Notes under the pieces: model-generated | What the model saw: the letters and a program-made list of their open reading frames with translations, nothing else | Told to the model about the DNA's origin: nothing | The model's database searches: none | Shown: in pieces, positions 29,312-38,773 of the stretch | Layout: each line of letters opens with the position of its first letter | Numbering within the stretch: the stretch's first letter is position 1 | Program-made: the position numbers and the translations under genes | DNA from: Tenacibaculum sp. MAR_2010_89 | GTDB taxonomy: Bacteria; Bacteroidota; Bacteroidia; Flavobacteriales; Flavobacteriaceae | Reading direction: 5' to 3' | Length of the DNA: 64,000 nucleotides | NCBI RefSeq assembly: GCF_900105985.1 | Contig: NZ_FNUB01000005.1 | Location: 2,914,001 to 2,978,000, forward strand

Positions 29312-31561
29312 ATGCAAAAATTGATTTTATGCAGTCTATGGACACTGTGTTTTTCACTATCCATATTCGCACAAAACAATACCGTTCAAGGTAAAGTAAC
29401 TGATCAAGAAACTCAGTTAACAATTTCACAAGTACGTATTACAACGAACAAAGTTTCCAAAGGAACAACTAGTGAAACAGGTAATTTTTCTATAAGAATA
29501 GAAAATTTCCCTATAAAATTAACCTTCACTTCTGATGGCTATTTACAGAAAACAATTCTACTAAAAAAAGAAACCTCAAATTTAAATATTACACTAGAAA
29601 AGGAAGTTATTCAACTTTCAGAAATTGTCATCAATTCTAAAAACCAAAAAAAATTAGGAATTCAAAAGGTTTCTAAAATTTCATTACAATTAAGACCTAT
29701 AAACAGTGCTCATGATTTTTTAAAAACAGTACCTGGTTTATTTATAGCGCAACATGCTGGAGGTGGAAAAGCTGAACAGATATTCCTTAGAGGATTTGAT
29801 AATGATCATGGTACTGACTTTGCAGTACTTGTAGATGAAATCGGTATTAATTTAAGTTCTCATGCTCACGGACAAGGGTATGCCGATTTACATTTTTTAA
29901 TTCCTGAAACTGTTCAAACTGCAGATTATTATAAAGGGCCTCATGAGGTTTCACTAGGTAATTTTGCGGTTTCTGGTGCCGCTAAATTTTCTTCAAAAAA
30001 CAAACTACATCGTAACGTAGCTAAACTAGAATATGGGCAATATAACTTTGTTAGAGCTTTAGCAATGGTTTCTCTTTTAAATGAGAGTAGTTTTTTAACG
30101 AATAATAATGAGAATGCTTATGTTGCTATAGAAGGAACCTACAACACTAGTTTTTTTGAAAGTGATCAAAAACTAAGACGATTAAATACTTTTGCTAAAT
30201 ACACCCTTCCTCTTTCTGATGCTCACGAACTAAAAACTTCTTTTTCTACATTTCATAGTGATTGGAATGCTTCTGGGCAAATACCTTTACGAGCAGTTAA
30301 AAGTGGACTTATAACTAGATTTGGTGCTATTGATGATAAGGAAGGTGGTGATACTAAAAGAATTCATTTTAATGTACAATTAAGTTCTCGCCTTTCAGAA
30401 AACACTCAACTTACCAATCAATTGTATTATGTATCAAATAAATATAATTTATTTTCTAATTTTTCTTTTTTCCAAAACAATCCTGTTAACGGTGATATGA
30501 TTCACCAACACGAGAATCGTAACGCATATGCTTACAAAGGAAATATTTCAATAAAAAACTTATTAAAAATACCAAATAGCACAACTTCTTTTGGTTGGTC
30601 TTTTGAACATAATAACAATACGATTGGATTAAACAATGCTATTGGACGAACATTTTTAAAGGCAATAAATAAATTTGATATTGAAGAAACAAATATTGCT
30701 TTATTTTTAAAAGAAAGAATTCAAATAACCCCTAAACTAACAGCTTTAGGTGGTCTTAGAGCTGATTACTTCAATTTTAATGTAAATGAATTAGTACCAA
30801 CACCTCAACAAGGAAACACTACAGCCTTTAGAGTTAGCCCTAAAGTTAGTTTATTTTATGATGCTACAAATAACATTCAGTTATATGCTAAAGCTAGCGT
30901 TGGATTTCATTCAAACTATGCGAATGCTGCAGTAAAAAACAGTGATGTAAATCCATTACCAAAAGCAATTGGATATGATGTTGGAACAGAATTTAAAATA
31001 GGAAAAAAGTTTGTAGGAAACCTTGCTGCTTTTTATTTACAAAGTGATGCAGAGTTTGTTTTTAGTCCTGATGGTTTTGAATTTGAAAATAAAGGTAGAT
31101 CAAAACGAATTGGTAGTGAAGCTTCTTTTAGATACCAACCCTTACCTAACTTTTGGTTAGATACCGATTTAAATTATAGTTTCGGTACTTTGTTAGACGC
31201 TCCTAAAAGTGAGAATAAAATACCAAGCGCTCCGAGATTTACTTCAACAGGAGGTGCTACTTTACGCTTACAAAACGGGATTAATACTTCATTACGCTAT
31301 CGTTATTTAGGAGAGCGTCCTCTGATTGAAGATGAATCAGTACTTGCTCAAGAATACTTTATTACAGATTTAGTTATTAATTATACCAAACCTAAATATC
31401 AAATAGGGTTGTCTATTGAAAACCTATTTGATACTAGCTGGAGAGAAGCTGTTTTTTACGACTCCTCTCAACTACAAGGAGAACCTCAGCCTGTTGATGA
31501 TATTCATTTTACACCTGGAACTCCTTTTTCAACAAAATTAAGTATAACATATTTCTTTTAA
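29312..31561 (+). CDS. TonB-dependent receptor under B12 riboswitch control
   Basis: A 749-aa outer-membrane receptor: signal peptide (ends SIFAQ), a carboxypeptidase-like N-domain (about 25-105: VQGKVTDQETQLTISQVRI), plug (FLKTVPGLFIAQHAGGGKAEQ; LRGFDNDHGTDFAVLVDEI) and beta-barrel to KLSITYFF. The plug contains a His-rich stretch NLSSHAHGQGYADLHF. Riboswitch control implies uptake of B12, a corrinoid or cobalt. The plug differs from classic BtuB, and no BtuFCD transporter is nearby, so the ligand is open. Confidence 0.85.
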   Translation: MQKLILCSLWTLCFSLSIFAQNNTVQGKVTDQETQLTISQVRITTNKVSKGTTSETGNFSIRIENFPIKLTFTSDGYLQKTILLKKETSNLNITLEKEVIQLSEIVINSKNQKKLGIQKVSKISLQLRPINSAHDFLKTVPGLFIAQHAGGGKAEQIFLRGFDNDHGTDFAVLVDEIGINLSSHAHGQGYADLHFLIPETVQTADYYKGPHEVSLGNFAVSGAAKFSSKNKLHRNVAKLEYGQYNFVRALAMVSLLNESSFLTNNNENAYVAIEGTYNTSFFESDQKLRRLNTFAKYTLPLSDAHELKTSFSTFHSDWNASGQIPLRAVKSGLITRFGAIDDKEGGDTKRIHFNVQLSSRLSENTQLTNQLYYVSNKYNLFSNFSFFQNNPVNGDMIHQHENRNAYAYKGNISIKNLLKIPNSTTSFGWSFEHNNNTIGLNNAIGRTFLKAINKFDIEETNIALFLKERIQITPKLTALGGLRADYFNFNVNELVPTPQQGNTTAFRVSPKVSLFYDATNNIQLYAKASVGFHSNYANAAVKNSDVNPLPKAIGYDVGTEFKIGKKFVGNLAAFYLQSDAEFVFSPDGFEFENKGRSKRIGSEASFRYQPLPNFWLDTDLNYSFGTLLDAPKSENKIPSAPRFTSTGGATLRLQNGINTSLRYRYLGERPLIEDESVLAQEYFITDLVINYTKPKYQIGLSIENLFDTSWREAVFYDSSQLQGEPQPVDDIHFTPGTPFSTKLSITYFF

Positions 31562-31564
31562 ATC

Positions 31565-32365
31565 ATGGGAAAAAACATCGCCAATACCACACACACTTTT
31601 TTCTTTTGCGACGGAGGGTCATGCCAAAAAGCAGGTAGCGAAAAAGTTGTTAGAGAAGCTAGAGCTTATTTGAGAAACAATGAGCTTTGGGATAGTACTC
31701 ATACTATAAAAACTAGATGTAATGGTAGATGTGAAGATGCCCCTACTTGTATTGTAAGTCCGGGAGAATTTTGGTATAAAGAATTAACTCCCGAAAAAAT
31801 AACGCATATCGTAAAAGGACATTTAAATAATGAATGTCCTATAGAAACTGAATTATTATATAAAAAAGGATGGGATAAGCAAATTTCTAACAACGAAAGA
31901 GCCCCAATAACACCAAAGCCTTTTGAACTAAAAAATGATACAGAATTAGGTGAGTGTTTTATTACCAAAGGATTTAGTTCAGATCAGTATTTGTATCCGT
32001 TATTCTTATTTCTTAGAGAAAACCCAGATGGTGTAACTCTTACTATGACAAATCAAAATTCTATTGATTTTAATGATATTGAAACGTTAGAATATTCTAA
32101 AACACATACACTTGAATTATTTACTAAAACAACTTGCATTCCATTAACTATTGCAGCTGTACCAAAAGATAATAAAGAGTTACAACAAGCTAAAATTTCT
32201 AGCACGGAATATTTTTATCAAAAGGAATCGCAACAAGTTGGTATACGTTTTAAAAATAAATTTGGTGACGTTTTAGGAAAAATAGCATTCGATTCCATAG
32301 CTAATAAAGGCTGGGAATATTGTAGAAAAATACAGTTAAAAAACGCAATTTTAAATTTAACATAA
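31565..32365 (+). CDS. CbiW-like [2Fe-2S] ferredoxin domain protein with unknown C-domain
   Basis: A 266-aa protein. Residues about 10-95 look like a thioredoxin-like [2Fe-2S] ferredoxin, with cysteines 15 and 20 (FFCDGGSC) and 52, 56 and 62 (RCNGRCEDAPTC). The rest (about 100-266) is an unknown domain with few cysteines and a possible beta-rich fold. Position 3 bp before the SUMT fusion suggests electron supply for the corrin pathway, as proposed for CbiW in bacilli (inference). Confidence 0.75.
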   Translation: MGKNIANTTHTFFFCDGGSCQKAGSEKVVREARAYLRNNELWDSTHTIKTRCNGRCEDAPTCIVSPGEFWYKELTPEKITHIVKGHLNNECPIETELLYKKGWDKQISNNERAPITPKPFELKNDTELGECFITKGFSSDQYLYPLFLFLRENPDGVTLTMTNQNSIDFNDIETLEYSKTHTLELFTKTTCIPLTIAAVPKDNKELQQAKISSTEYFYQKESQQVGIRFKNKFGDVLGKIAFDSIANKGWEYCRKIQLKNAILNLT

Positions 32366-32367
32366 CA

Positions 32368-33912
32368 ATGAAAAAAGGTGTTTCAATACTAGGTTTAGGT
32401 TGGTTAGGTTTACCATTAGCTTTACAACTTCAAAAAAGCGGTTATACTGTTAATGGAAGTACTTCAAGACTCAGTAACTTAAAATCATTAGCTACATATT
32501 CTTTTCACACCTGTAGAATAAAAGTTGAAGCTGATACCATTATTGGCGACTGGGAATCTTTTATTCATGATACATCTACGTTAATTATAAATTTTCCTCC
32601 CAAGCGAATTGAAAATATTGAAACCATTCATCCGCTTCAAATTAAACAAATTATAAAACATACACCGAAAACAACAAAAATTATATTTGTTAGTTCCACA
32701 TCGGTATATCAAAACACCAATACTCTTGTAAGTGAATCTCTACATTGCATTCCTGAAAAAGCTTCTGGTAAAGCTCTCATAGAAGCTGAAAAGTTATTAC
32801 AACAACATTTTGGAAATAACTTAACGATTCTTCGTTTAGCAGGGTTAATTGGTCCAAAACGCCATCCTGGAAGATTCCTTGCTAATAAAAAACAATTAAA
32901 AAATCCGAATGTTCCAGTTAATTTAATTCATCAAAAAGATGTAATTAACCTGATTAAAAAAATTTTAGAACAAGATTGTTTCGGTGAAACTATTAATGGC
33001 TGTGCAGATATTCATCCTAAAAGAAAAGATTTTTATGAAAATGCAGCAATTAAATTAAACATGTCTCCTCCAATTTTTGAGATACCAATTAAAGAAAATT
33101 ATAAAATAGTTGATAATTCAAAATCAAAATCAGTATTAAATTTTGAATACCAATTTTCAAATCCTGAGTGGATTTTCACAAAAGAATATTTACCTGAAGT
33201 TTCTATAGTGGGTTGTGGTCCAGGTAACAAAAACTTGTTGACTTTAAAAGCTTTTGAAGCCATTGAAAATGCTGAAATTATTTTACACGATAATTTAATT
33301 TCTGATGAAATATTAGCCATAAATACGCAGGCTGAACATATTTACGTAGGTAGAAAATATGGTGATAAAGGCGATCAAGAAACGCGTCAGAACAACATCA
33401 ATGTATTGATGAAAAAACACTGTGAGCAAGGAGATAATGTAGTTCGCATAAAATCTGGAGATCCATACATCTACGGAAGAGCAGCCGAAGAGGTTCGGTT
33501 TTTAAAACAGCATAATTTACCTTTTACTGTGGTTCCAGGAATTTCTGCTGCGTTAGCCGCTGCTAGTTCTGTAAACATACCTATTACGGAAAGAAGACAG
33601 TCGAACGCCATTTTAATTTGTACCGCACATACGGCAGATTATTCTACCGCGCAGCTTAAAGGAATTGCTGAAATGCTAAATGCTGGTAACACACTAGCTT
33701 TGTATATGGGCTTGAAAAGTATGGATAAAATTGTTCCTAAATTAATGGAAGTATGTAAGAACCCTGATATTCCTATTAATGCGGTTTCAAATGTATCAAG
33801 AGAAAATGAAGTGCTACTTTCTTCAACATTAGGTGAGATAGAAAACGATATAAAAAAACAAGAACTACAAATGCCTGTAGTATTTTTAATAGGAGTAAAA
33901 CCAATTAATTAA
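32368..33912 (+). CDS. cobA: Fusion of a YeeZ-like NAD(P) Rossmann domain and uroporphyrinogen-III methyltransferase (CobA)
   Basis: A 514-aa protein. Residues 1 to about 270 are an extended SDR/YeeZ-like Rossmann domain (LGLGWLGLPLA; SSTSVYQ; LRLAGLIGP). Residues about 277-514 are uroporphyrinogen-III C-methyltransferase with VGCGPGNKNLLT, HDNLIS, RKYGDKG, RIKSGDPYIYGR and VPGISAA. The methyltransferase makes precorrin-2. In CysG this domain is fused to a dehydrogenase that makes sirohydrochlorin; the Rossmann partner here is different in sequence but could do that job. It lies 4 bp before cbiX, which needs sirohydrochlorin. Confidence 0.9.
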   Translation: MKKGVSILGLGWLGLPLALQLQKSGYTVNGSTSRLSNLKSLATYSFHTCRIKVEADTIIGDWESFIHDTSTLIINFPPKRIENIETIHPLQIKQIIKHTPKTTKIIFVSSTSVYQNTNTLVSESLHCIPEKASGKALIEAEKLLQQHFGNNLTILRLAGLIGPKRHPGRFLANKKQLKNPNVPVNLIHQKDVINLIKKILEQDCFGETINGCADIHPKRKDFYENAAIKLNMSPPIFEIPIKENYKIVDNSKSKSVLNFEYQFSNPEWIFTKEYLPEVSIVGCGPGNKNLLTLKAFEAIENAEIILHDNLISDEILAINTQAEHIYVGRKYGDKGDQETRQNNINVLMKKHCEQGDNVVRIKSGDPYIYGRAAEEVRFLKQHNLPFTVVPGISAALAAASSVNIPITERRQSNAILICTAHTADYSTAQLKGIAEMLNAGNTLALYMGLKSMDKIVPKLMEVCKNPDIPINAVSNVSRENEVLLSSTLGEIENDIKKQELQMPVVFLIGVKPIN

Positions 33913-33916
33913 AAGA

Positions 33917-34849
33917 ATGAAAAAAGGAATTTTACTTTGCGGACACGGCAGTAGAACCAAAACTGGAACCGATGCTTTTAAAGAATTAGTTTCCATTTTA
34001 AAAGCCCGTTATACAGATTATGAGGTTGATTATGGCTTTTTAGAGTTTAATCACCCAGTTTATGAAGCTTCTATTGAACGTATGTATCAAAAGGGTATTC
34101 GTGAAATTTATGCGCTACCAATCATACTTTTTGCGGGTTCGCATGCTAAGAATGATATTCCTTATGAAATGAATACCATACAAAGCTATTATAGCGATTT
34201 AACTATAAAAATGGGAAAACACCTTGGTGTAAATTCATTTTTATTAGAATTAGCTCAAAAAAGAGTTTTGGAAGAAGAAAGCAAACATACACCGATGGAT
34301 AGAAAAGAGGTGTGCTTAATCGTTGTAGGTAGAGGAACAACCGATACTGACGCAAATTCTGATGTTCATAAATTAGCTTGTATGTTGGGAGAAGGTATGG
34401 GCTTTGGTTTTACAACAGTATCCTACAGTGGTACCGCCTACCCTAATGTTACTAAAAGTTTAGAATTAACAAGTAAAATGGGCTTTAAACGAACGATTGC
34501 GATCCCTTTTTTCTTTTTTACTGGTATACTATTAGAGCGTATTTATAATCAAATTCGAACATTTAGTGAAACTTCTCCTTATCAATATGTGTACACCAAA
34601 GCTTTTGGTAGCGATGAGCTTATTTTAAAAGCTTTTGATGAACGACTAGACGAAGCTATCAATGGTACGGCAAACATGAATTGCCAATTGTGTAAATACA
34701 GAAAACAAATTGTTGGTTTAGAATCGGAAGTAGGAAAAGAACAAGTAGGACATCATTTAGGTGTAAAAGGTGTTTTGTTTGAAGAAGATGAAAAAGTTGG
34801 TCAAAAAAACAGCGTATTTACTAAAATTAAAAAAGGTTTAGGAATATGA
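33917..34849 (+). CDS. cbiX: Sirohydrochlorin cobaltochelatase CbiX (long form)
   Basis: A 310-aa protein with two chelatase half-domains (LLCGHGSRTKTG; then LIVVGRGTTDTDANSD at about 134-149) and the catalytic His in GHGSR. Near the C-terminus MNCQLCKYR is the MxCxxC motif that carries an FeS cluster in long CbiX proteins. It inserts Co2+ into sirohydrochlorin, which defines the cobalt-early route. Overlaps cobI by 4 bp. Confidence 0.93.
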   Translation: MKKGILLCGHGSRTKTGTDAFKELVSILKARYTDYEVDYGFLEFNHPVYEASIERMYQKGIREIYALPIILFAGSHAKNDIPYEMNTIQSYYSDLTIKMGKHLGVNSFLLELAQKRVLEEESKHTPMDRKEVCLIVVGRGTTDTDANSDVHKLACMLGEGMGFGFTTVSYSGTAYPNVTKSLELTSKMGFKRTIAIPFFFFTGILLERIYNQIRTFSETSPYQYVYTKAFGSDELILKAFDERLDEAINGTANMNCQLCKYRKQIVGLESEVGKEQVGHHLGVKGVLFEEDEKVGQKNSVFTKIKKGLGI

Positions 34850-35556
34850 TAAAAGGTACAATATACGGTGTCTCTTTAGGTCCTGGTGATCCTGAGTTAA
34901 TTACTTTAAAAGGATTAAAAACCTTACAGAAAGTAGATAAAATATATTACCCTGGCTCTTTATTTAAAAATGGCAGAAAAGCTAGCTATTCACATTCTAT
35001 TTTAAATAACTATAATTTAGATTCACAAAAACTCGAAGGATTTTATTTAAAAATGGATTTAGAGAGAGCGCAAGCAAAAGTTATTTATGAAACAACCTTT
35101 CAACAAATACTTTCTGAGTATAATAAAGGATTATCTATAGCAATTGTTAGCGAAGGAGATATTAGTACTTTTAGCTCTTTTTCTTATCTGTTAGAAAAAA
35201 TACAAGCGCATAATTTACCTATTAATTTAATTCCGGGTATTAGCTCTTACTTGCATTTAGCATCTGAAAGTAAAACTCCTTTATGCTTACAAAACGAAAA
35301 AGTAGTAGTAATTCCTCGCATACAAACCAAAGAAGAACTACAAGAGGCTATTGCTAATTTCGACACTGTAGTATTAATGAAAATTATATCGGTTGTTGAT
35401 ATAATTACTGCTGTAATCGACACTAAAAAACATAGCGTTACTTATGCCGAACGCTTAGGAACGAATCAACAATTTATAACTAATAACTGGAGTACTGCCA
35501 GCACAAGAGAAACACCTTATTTTTCTCTTATGATTATTAAAAAAATAAACAAATGA
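34846..35556 (+). CDS. cobI: Precorrin-2 C20-methyltransferase CobI/CbiL
   Basis: A 236-aa SAM-dependent corrin methyltransferase with GVSLGPGDPELITLKG at the start, SEGDISTFSSFSYL and LIPGISSYLHLAS. It adds the C20 methyl group. Start and stop overlap the neighbouring cbiX and cobJ-cobH genes by 4 bp each. Confidence 0.93.
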   Translation: MIKGTIYGVSLGPGDPELITLKGLKTLQKVDKIYYPGSLFKNGRKASYSHSILNNYNLDSQKLEGFYLKMDLERAQAKVIYETTFQQILSEYNKGLSIAIVSEGDISTFSSFSYLLEKIQAHNLPINLIPGISSYLHLASESKTPLCLQNEKVVVIPRIQTKEELQEAIANFDTVVLMKIISVVDIITAVIDTKKHSVTYAERLGTNQQFITNNWSTASTRETPYFSLMIIKKINK

Positions 35557-36929
35557 AAATAACTGTAGCAGGCTTAGGTCCTGGAGATATCAATTATATG
35601 TTGCCCGTAGTTAAAAATGCTTTAGAAAAAGCAGACGTAGTTATTGGTTACGATTATTATTTTCAATTTGGAGCATCACTTTTTAAAGAAAATGCTGAAC
35701 TTATTTCAATGCCCTTAGGTAAAGAAGAAGCAAGAGCTCATAAAGCTATTGAAAAAGCAAAAGAAGATAAATATGTAGTGGTTATTGGTTCTGGTGATGC
35801 CAGTATTTATGCCATGGCTGCCATTGTTTATGAAGTGGTATCTAAAGGAAATGATGATGCCATTGAATTAGAAACACTTCCTGGTGTTTCAGCATTTTTA
35901 GCTGCTGGTAGTAAATTAGGTGCACCGCTAGGTCATGATTTTTGCTGTATTTCATTGTCTGATTTAATGACACCTTGGAACAAAATTGAGCAGAGAATTA
36001 AAGCTGCTGCAATGGGAGATTTTGTAACCAGTTTATACAACCCAAAAAGTAAAAAAAGACATTGGCAGTTAGGTAGATTGCAGAAAATATTTTTAACAGA
36101 ACGCTCACCTGCTACCCCAGTTGCAATTATAAGACATATAACACGTCCAGAAGAAGAACTTAAAATTACCACTTTAGGAGAATTTAACCCTGAAGATGTA
36201 GATATGTTTTGCTTGGTAATGATTGGAAACTCGCAAACCTATCGTTTTAAAGATTATTTGGTTACTCCAAGAGGTTATTTAAATAGAAAACCACATACAG
36301 GTAAAGAAATTCAACAAGAAAGTTTTAGAATTGTTACCGATCGTATTAAAGGAATCCCTTTTTCTATTACTGATAAATGGGCAGTAACGAGAGTTATTCA
36401 TACTACAGGAATTTTAGAAGATTTTAATCATTATTCAGCAACACCGAATGCTATTGAAAATTGGCATACGCATCTTAAAAATGGTGGAGAAATTGTTACT
36501 GATGTTACCATGGTAAAAGCAGGAATCACAAAAGCTTTTATAAAAGAATACGGAAATCAAATTCACTGTTTATTAAATGATGAAGATGCACAAGCGCTAG
36601 CTAAATCGGCAAATATTACGCGCTCACAAGCTGGAATTCGAAAAGCCATTGAAAAACACCCGAATGCTTTGTATGTAGTAGGAAATGCTCCAACGGCTTT
36701 ATTCGAAATTGTTGAACAATTAAGAGACAATGATACTTTTAAACCTGTTGGTATAATTGGAGTACCTGTTGGTTTTGTGAATGTTTTAGAATCAAAAGAA
36801 CAATTATCACAAATTGCAACTACCGATTGGGTTATTATTGAAGGAAACAGAGGTGGTAGTAATGTTGCAGCAGCTATTACAAATGCAGCTTTTACGTTAC
36901 CGGAAGCTTCAACTTATTTTAAATCTTAA
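35553..36929 (+). CDS. cobJ: CobJ-CobH fusion: precorrin-3B C17-methyltransferase and precorrin-8X methylmutase
   Basis: A 458-aa bifunctional protein. Residues 1 to about 241 are CobJ/CbiH (VAGLGPGDINYM, GSGDASIYAMAA, LPGVSAFLAAGS, LYNPKSKKR), the ring-contraction enzyme. Residues about 250-458 are CobH/CbiC, with catalytic His283 in VIHTTGILEDF and ITRSQAGIRKA, GNAPTALF, GVPVGFVNVLESKE. Such fusions are known in several phyla and channel the ring-contracted intermediate. Confidence 0.93.
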   Translation: MKITVAGLGPGDINYMLPVVKNALEKADVVIGYDYYFQFGASLFKENAELISMPLGKEEARAHKAIEKAKEDKYVVVIGSGDASIYAMAAIVYEVVSKGNDDAIELETLPGVSAFLAAGSKLGAPLGHDFCCISLSDLMTPWNKIEQRIKAAAMGDFVTSLYNPKSKKRHWQLGRLQKIFLTERSPATPVAIIRHITRPEEELKITTLGEFNPEDVDMFCLVMIGNSQTYRFKDYLVTPRGYLNRKPHTGKEIQQESFRIVTDRIKGIPFSITDKWAVTRVIHTTGILEDFNHYSATPNAIENWHTHLKNGGEIVTDVTMVKAGITKAFIKEYGNQIHCLLNDEDAQALAKSANITRSQAGIRKAIEKHPNALYVVGNAPTALFEIVEQLRDNDTFKPVGIIGVPVGFVNVLESKEQLSQIATTDWVIIEGNRGGSNVAAAITNAAFTLPEASTYFKS

Positions 36930-36931
36930 AA

Positions 36932-37573
36932 ATGAACAAATTCACTCCAGAAAATATAGAAACCTTAGAGCAAATAATACTTGCTCGTAGAGATGTTAGA
37001 GGTAATCGTTTTATAAACACACCTATTCTTCAAAAGGATTTAGATAAAATTCTATTTGCTGGAGTAAATGCACCTTCTGTTGGATTTTCTCAACCATGGG
37101 AATTTGTAGTTATTAAAGATTTAGACATTAGAAATAAAATAAAAGACAGTTTTTTTGAAGAAAACGAAAAAGCAAAAACTCTTTTTGAAGGAAAAAAAGC
37201 CGATGCCTACACGCAATTAAAATTAGAAGGAATTGTAGAATCGGCATTAAATATCGCTGTTTTTTATAAACCAAGTGAACACCCTGTTTTAGGGCAAACT
37301 ACTATGAAAGAAGCCGGTGTTTACTCAGTAGTATGCGCTATTCAAAATATGTGGTTAATGGCAAGAGCTTTAAACGTTGGTTTAGGTTGGGTAAGTATTT
37401 TAGACCCAAACAAGATTAAAACCATTTTAAATGCTCCTGAAAACAGACAGTTAATAGGTTATTTATGCTTAGGGCATGTAGATAAGTTTTATGAAAACCC
37501 AGAGTTAGAAAGTTTGCAATGGGAAAAGCGTAAAAATATAAACGATGTTGTTATTAAAGAATGTTATCAATAA
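36932..37573 (+). CDS. bluB: 5,6-Dimethylbenzimidazole synthase BluB
   Basis: A 213-aa nitroreductase-fold protein with BluB features: RRDVRGNRF (about 18-26), NAPSVGFSQPWEFV, WLMARALNVGLGWVSIL and LGHVDKF. It cleaves reduced FMN with O2 to make the lower ligand of B12. Alternative annotation as cob(II)yrinate reductase exists for this family, but the RDVRGNRF and PSVGFSQPW motifs favour BluB. Confidence 0.9.
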   Translation: MNKFTPENIETLEQIILARRDVRGNRFINTPILQKDLDKILFAGVNAPSVGFSQPWEFVVIKDLDIRNKIKDSFFEENEKAKTLFEGKKADAYTQLKLEGIVESALNIAVFYKPSEHPVLGQTTMKEAGVYSVVCAIQNMWLMARALNVGLGWVSILDPNKIKTILNAPENRQLIGYLCLGHVDKFYENPELESLQWEKRKNINDVVIKECYQ

Positions 37574-38773
37574 ATGAAGCAAATACATTCACATATCGAC
37601 TTTTATTTAATTGGAATTAGCAATCATCCTAGTCCGAAATTGAATGATGATGTCTTGAAATTAATTAAAGAAGCATCTGTTTTTTCTGGTGGAAAACGAC
37701 ATTATCAATTGGTAAAATCGTTCCTACCCGAAAACCATACTTGGATTGAAATTTCAGGTAAAATAGATGCGCTGATGAATCAGTATAAAAAAATTACGAC
37801 AACGATTGTGGTTTTTGCCTCTGGTGATCCTTTTTTCTATGGCTTCGGAAATACGTTACAACGCTTATTACCCAATGCTAAATTAAGCGCTACTCCTTAT
37901 TTTAATAGTATTCAATTGTTATGTCATAAAACACAAACGAACTACAATACATTAAAATCGGTATCTATACACGGTAGAGATTGGTCAGCACTAGATGAAG
38001 CACTAATTCATAGAAACGAATTAATCGGCGTATTAACCGATAACAAAAAAACACCTGCCGAAATTGCGAAACGTATGCTGCAATATGGTTTTGATAATTA
38101 CTCAATAACCATTGGAGAAGCTTTAGACGGAGATAATGAACATATTGAACAACTAGATTTAGTTTCTTGTTCTAACAAAACACATGATAATTTAAACTGT
38201 GCATTATTAAAACAAACAGCACCTAAACACAAACCTTTTGGTATTCCTGATGCATCCTTTATTCCATTAACGAATAGAGCTAACATGATTACTAAAATGC
38301 CTATTCGTTTAAGTACAATTAATGCGTTAGAATTACAAAATAAAACGGTGTTTTGGGATGTAGGAGCTTGTACTGGATCTGTTGCTATTGAAGCGAAACA
38401 ACATTTTCCGCATTTACAAGTCGTTGCCTTTGAAAAACGAACTGAATGCGCATCTATAATTCAACAAAATACAGAACGTTTTTCAACACCTGGAATTGCT
38501 ATTATTATTGATGATTTTTTTAATCTCAACTTAAATGATTTTGAAATTCCTGATGTTGTTTTCATTGGTGGTCACGGTGGACGCTTAAAAGAACTACTCC
38601 ATTTAATCCATAAACAAAACCCGGCAGTACGATTCGTTACTAACGCTGTAAGAGAAAGCAGCACTAAAATATTTACAGAAGAACTTACAAAATTGAATTA
38701 CATCGTTAATACTAGTGTTATTCAAGTAAACCAACATAATAAAATTAGCATTCACACAGCTGAACTAAAATAA
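37574..38773 (+). CDS. cobL: CobL (CbiE-CbiT fusion): precorrin-6Y C5,15-methyltransferase, decarboxylating
   Basis: A 399-aa fusion. The N-half (about 1-195) is a CbiE methyltransferase (VFSGGKRHYQLV, ASGDPFFYGFGNTL, LIGVLTDNKKTPAEIA). The C-half (about 210-399) is CbiT with the SAM loop WDVGACTGSVAIEAK. It methylates C5 and C15 and removes the C12 acetate carboxyl. It abuts bluB and the cbiG-cobM gene with no gap. Confidence 0.93.
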   Translation: MKQIHSHIDFYLIGISNHPSPKLNDDVLKLIKEASVFSGGKRHYQLVKSFLPENHTWIEISGKIDALMNQYKKITTTIVVFASGDPFFYGFGNTLQRLLPNAKLSATPYFNSIQLLCHKTQTNYNTLKSVSIHGRDWSALDEALIHRNELIGVLTDNKKTPAEIAKRMLQYGFDNYSITIGEALDGDNEHIEQLDLVSCSNKTHDNLNCALLKQTAPKHKPFGIPDASFIPLTNRANMITKMPIRLSTINALELQNKTVFWDVGACTGSVAIEAKQHFPHLQVVAFEKRTECASIIQQNTERFSTPGIAIIIDDFFNLNLNDFEIPDVVFIGGHGGRLKELLHLIHKQNPAVRFVTNAVRESSTKIFTEELTKLNYIVNTSVIQVNQHNKISIHTAELK

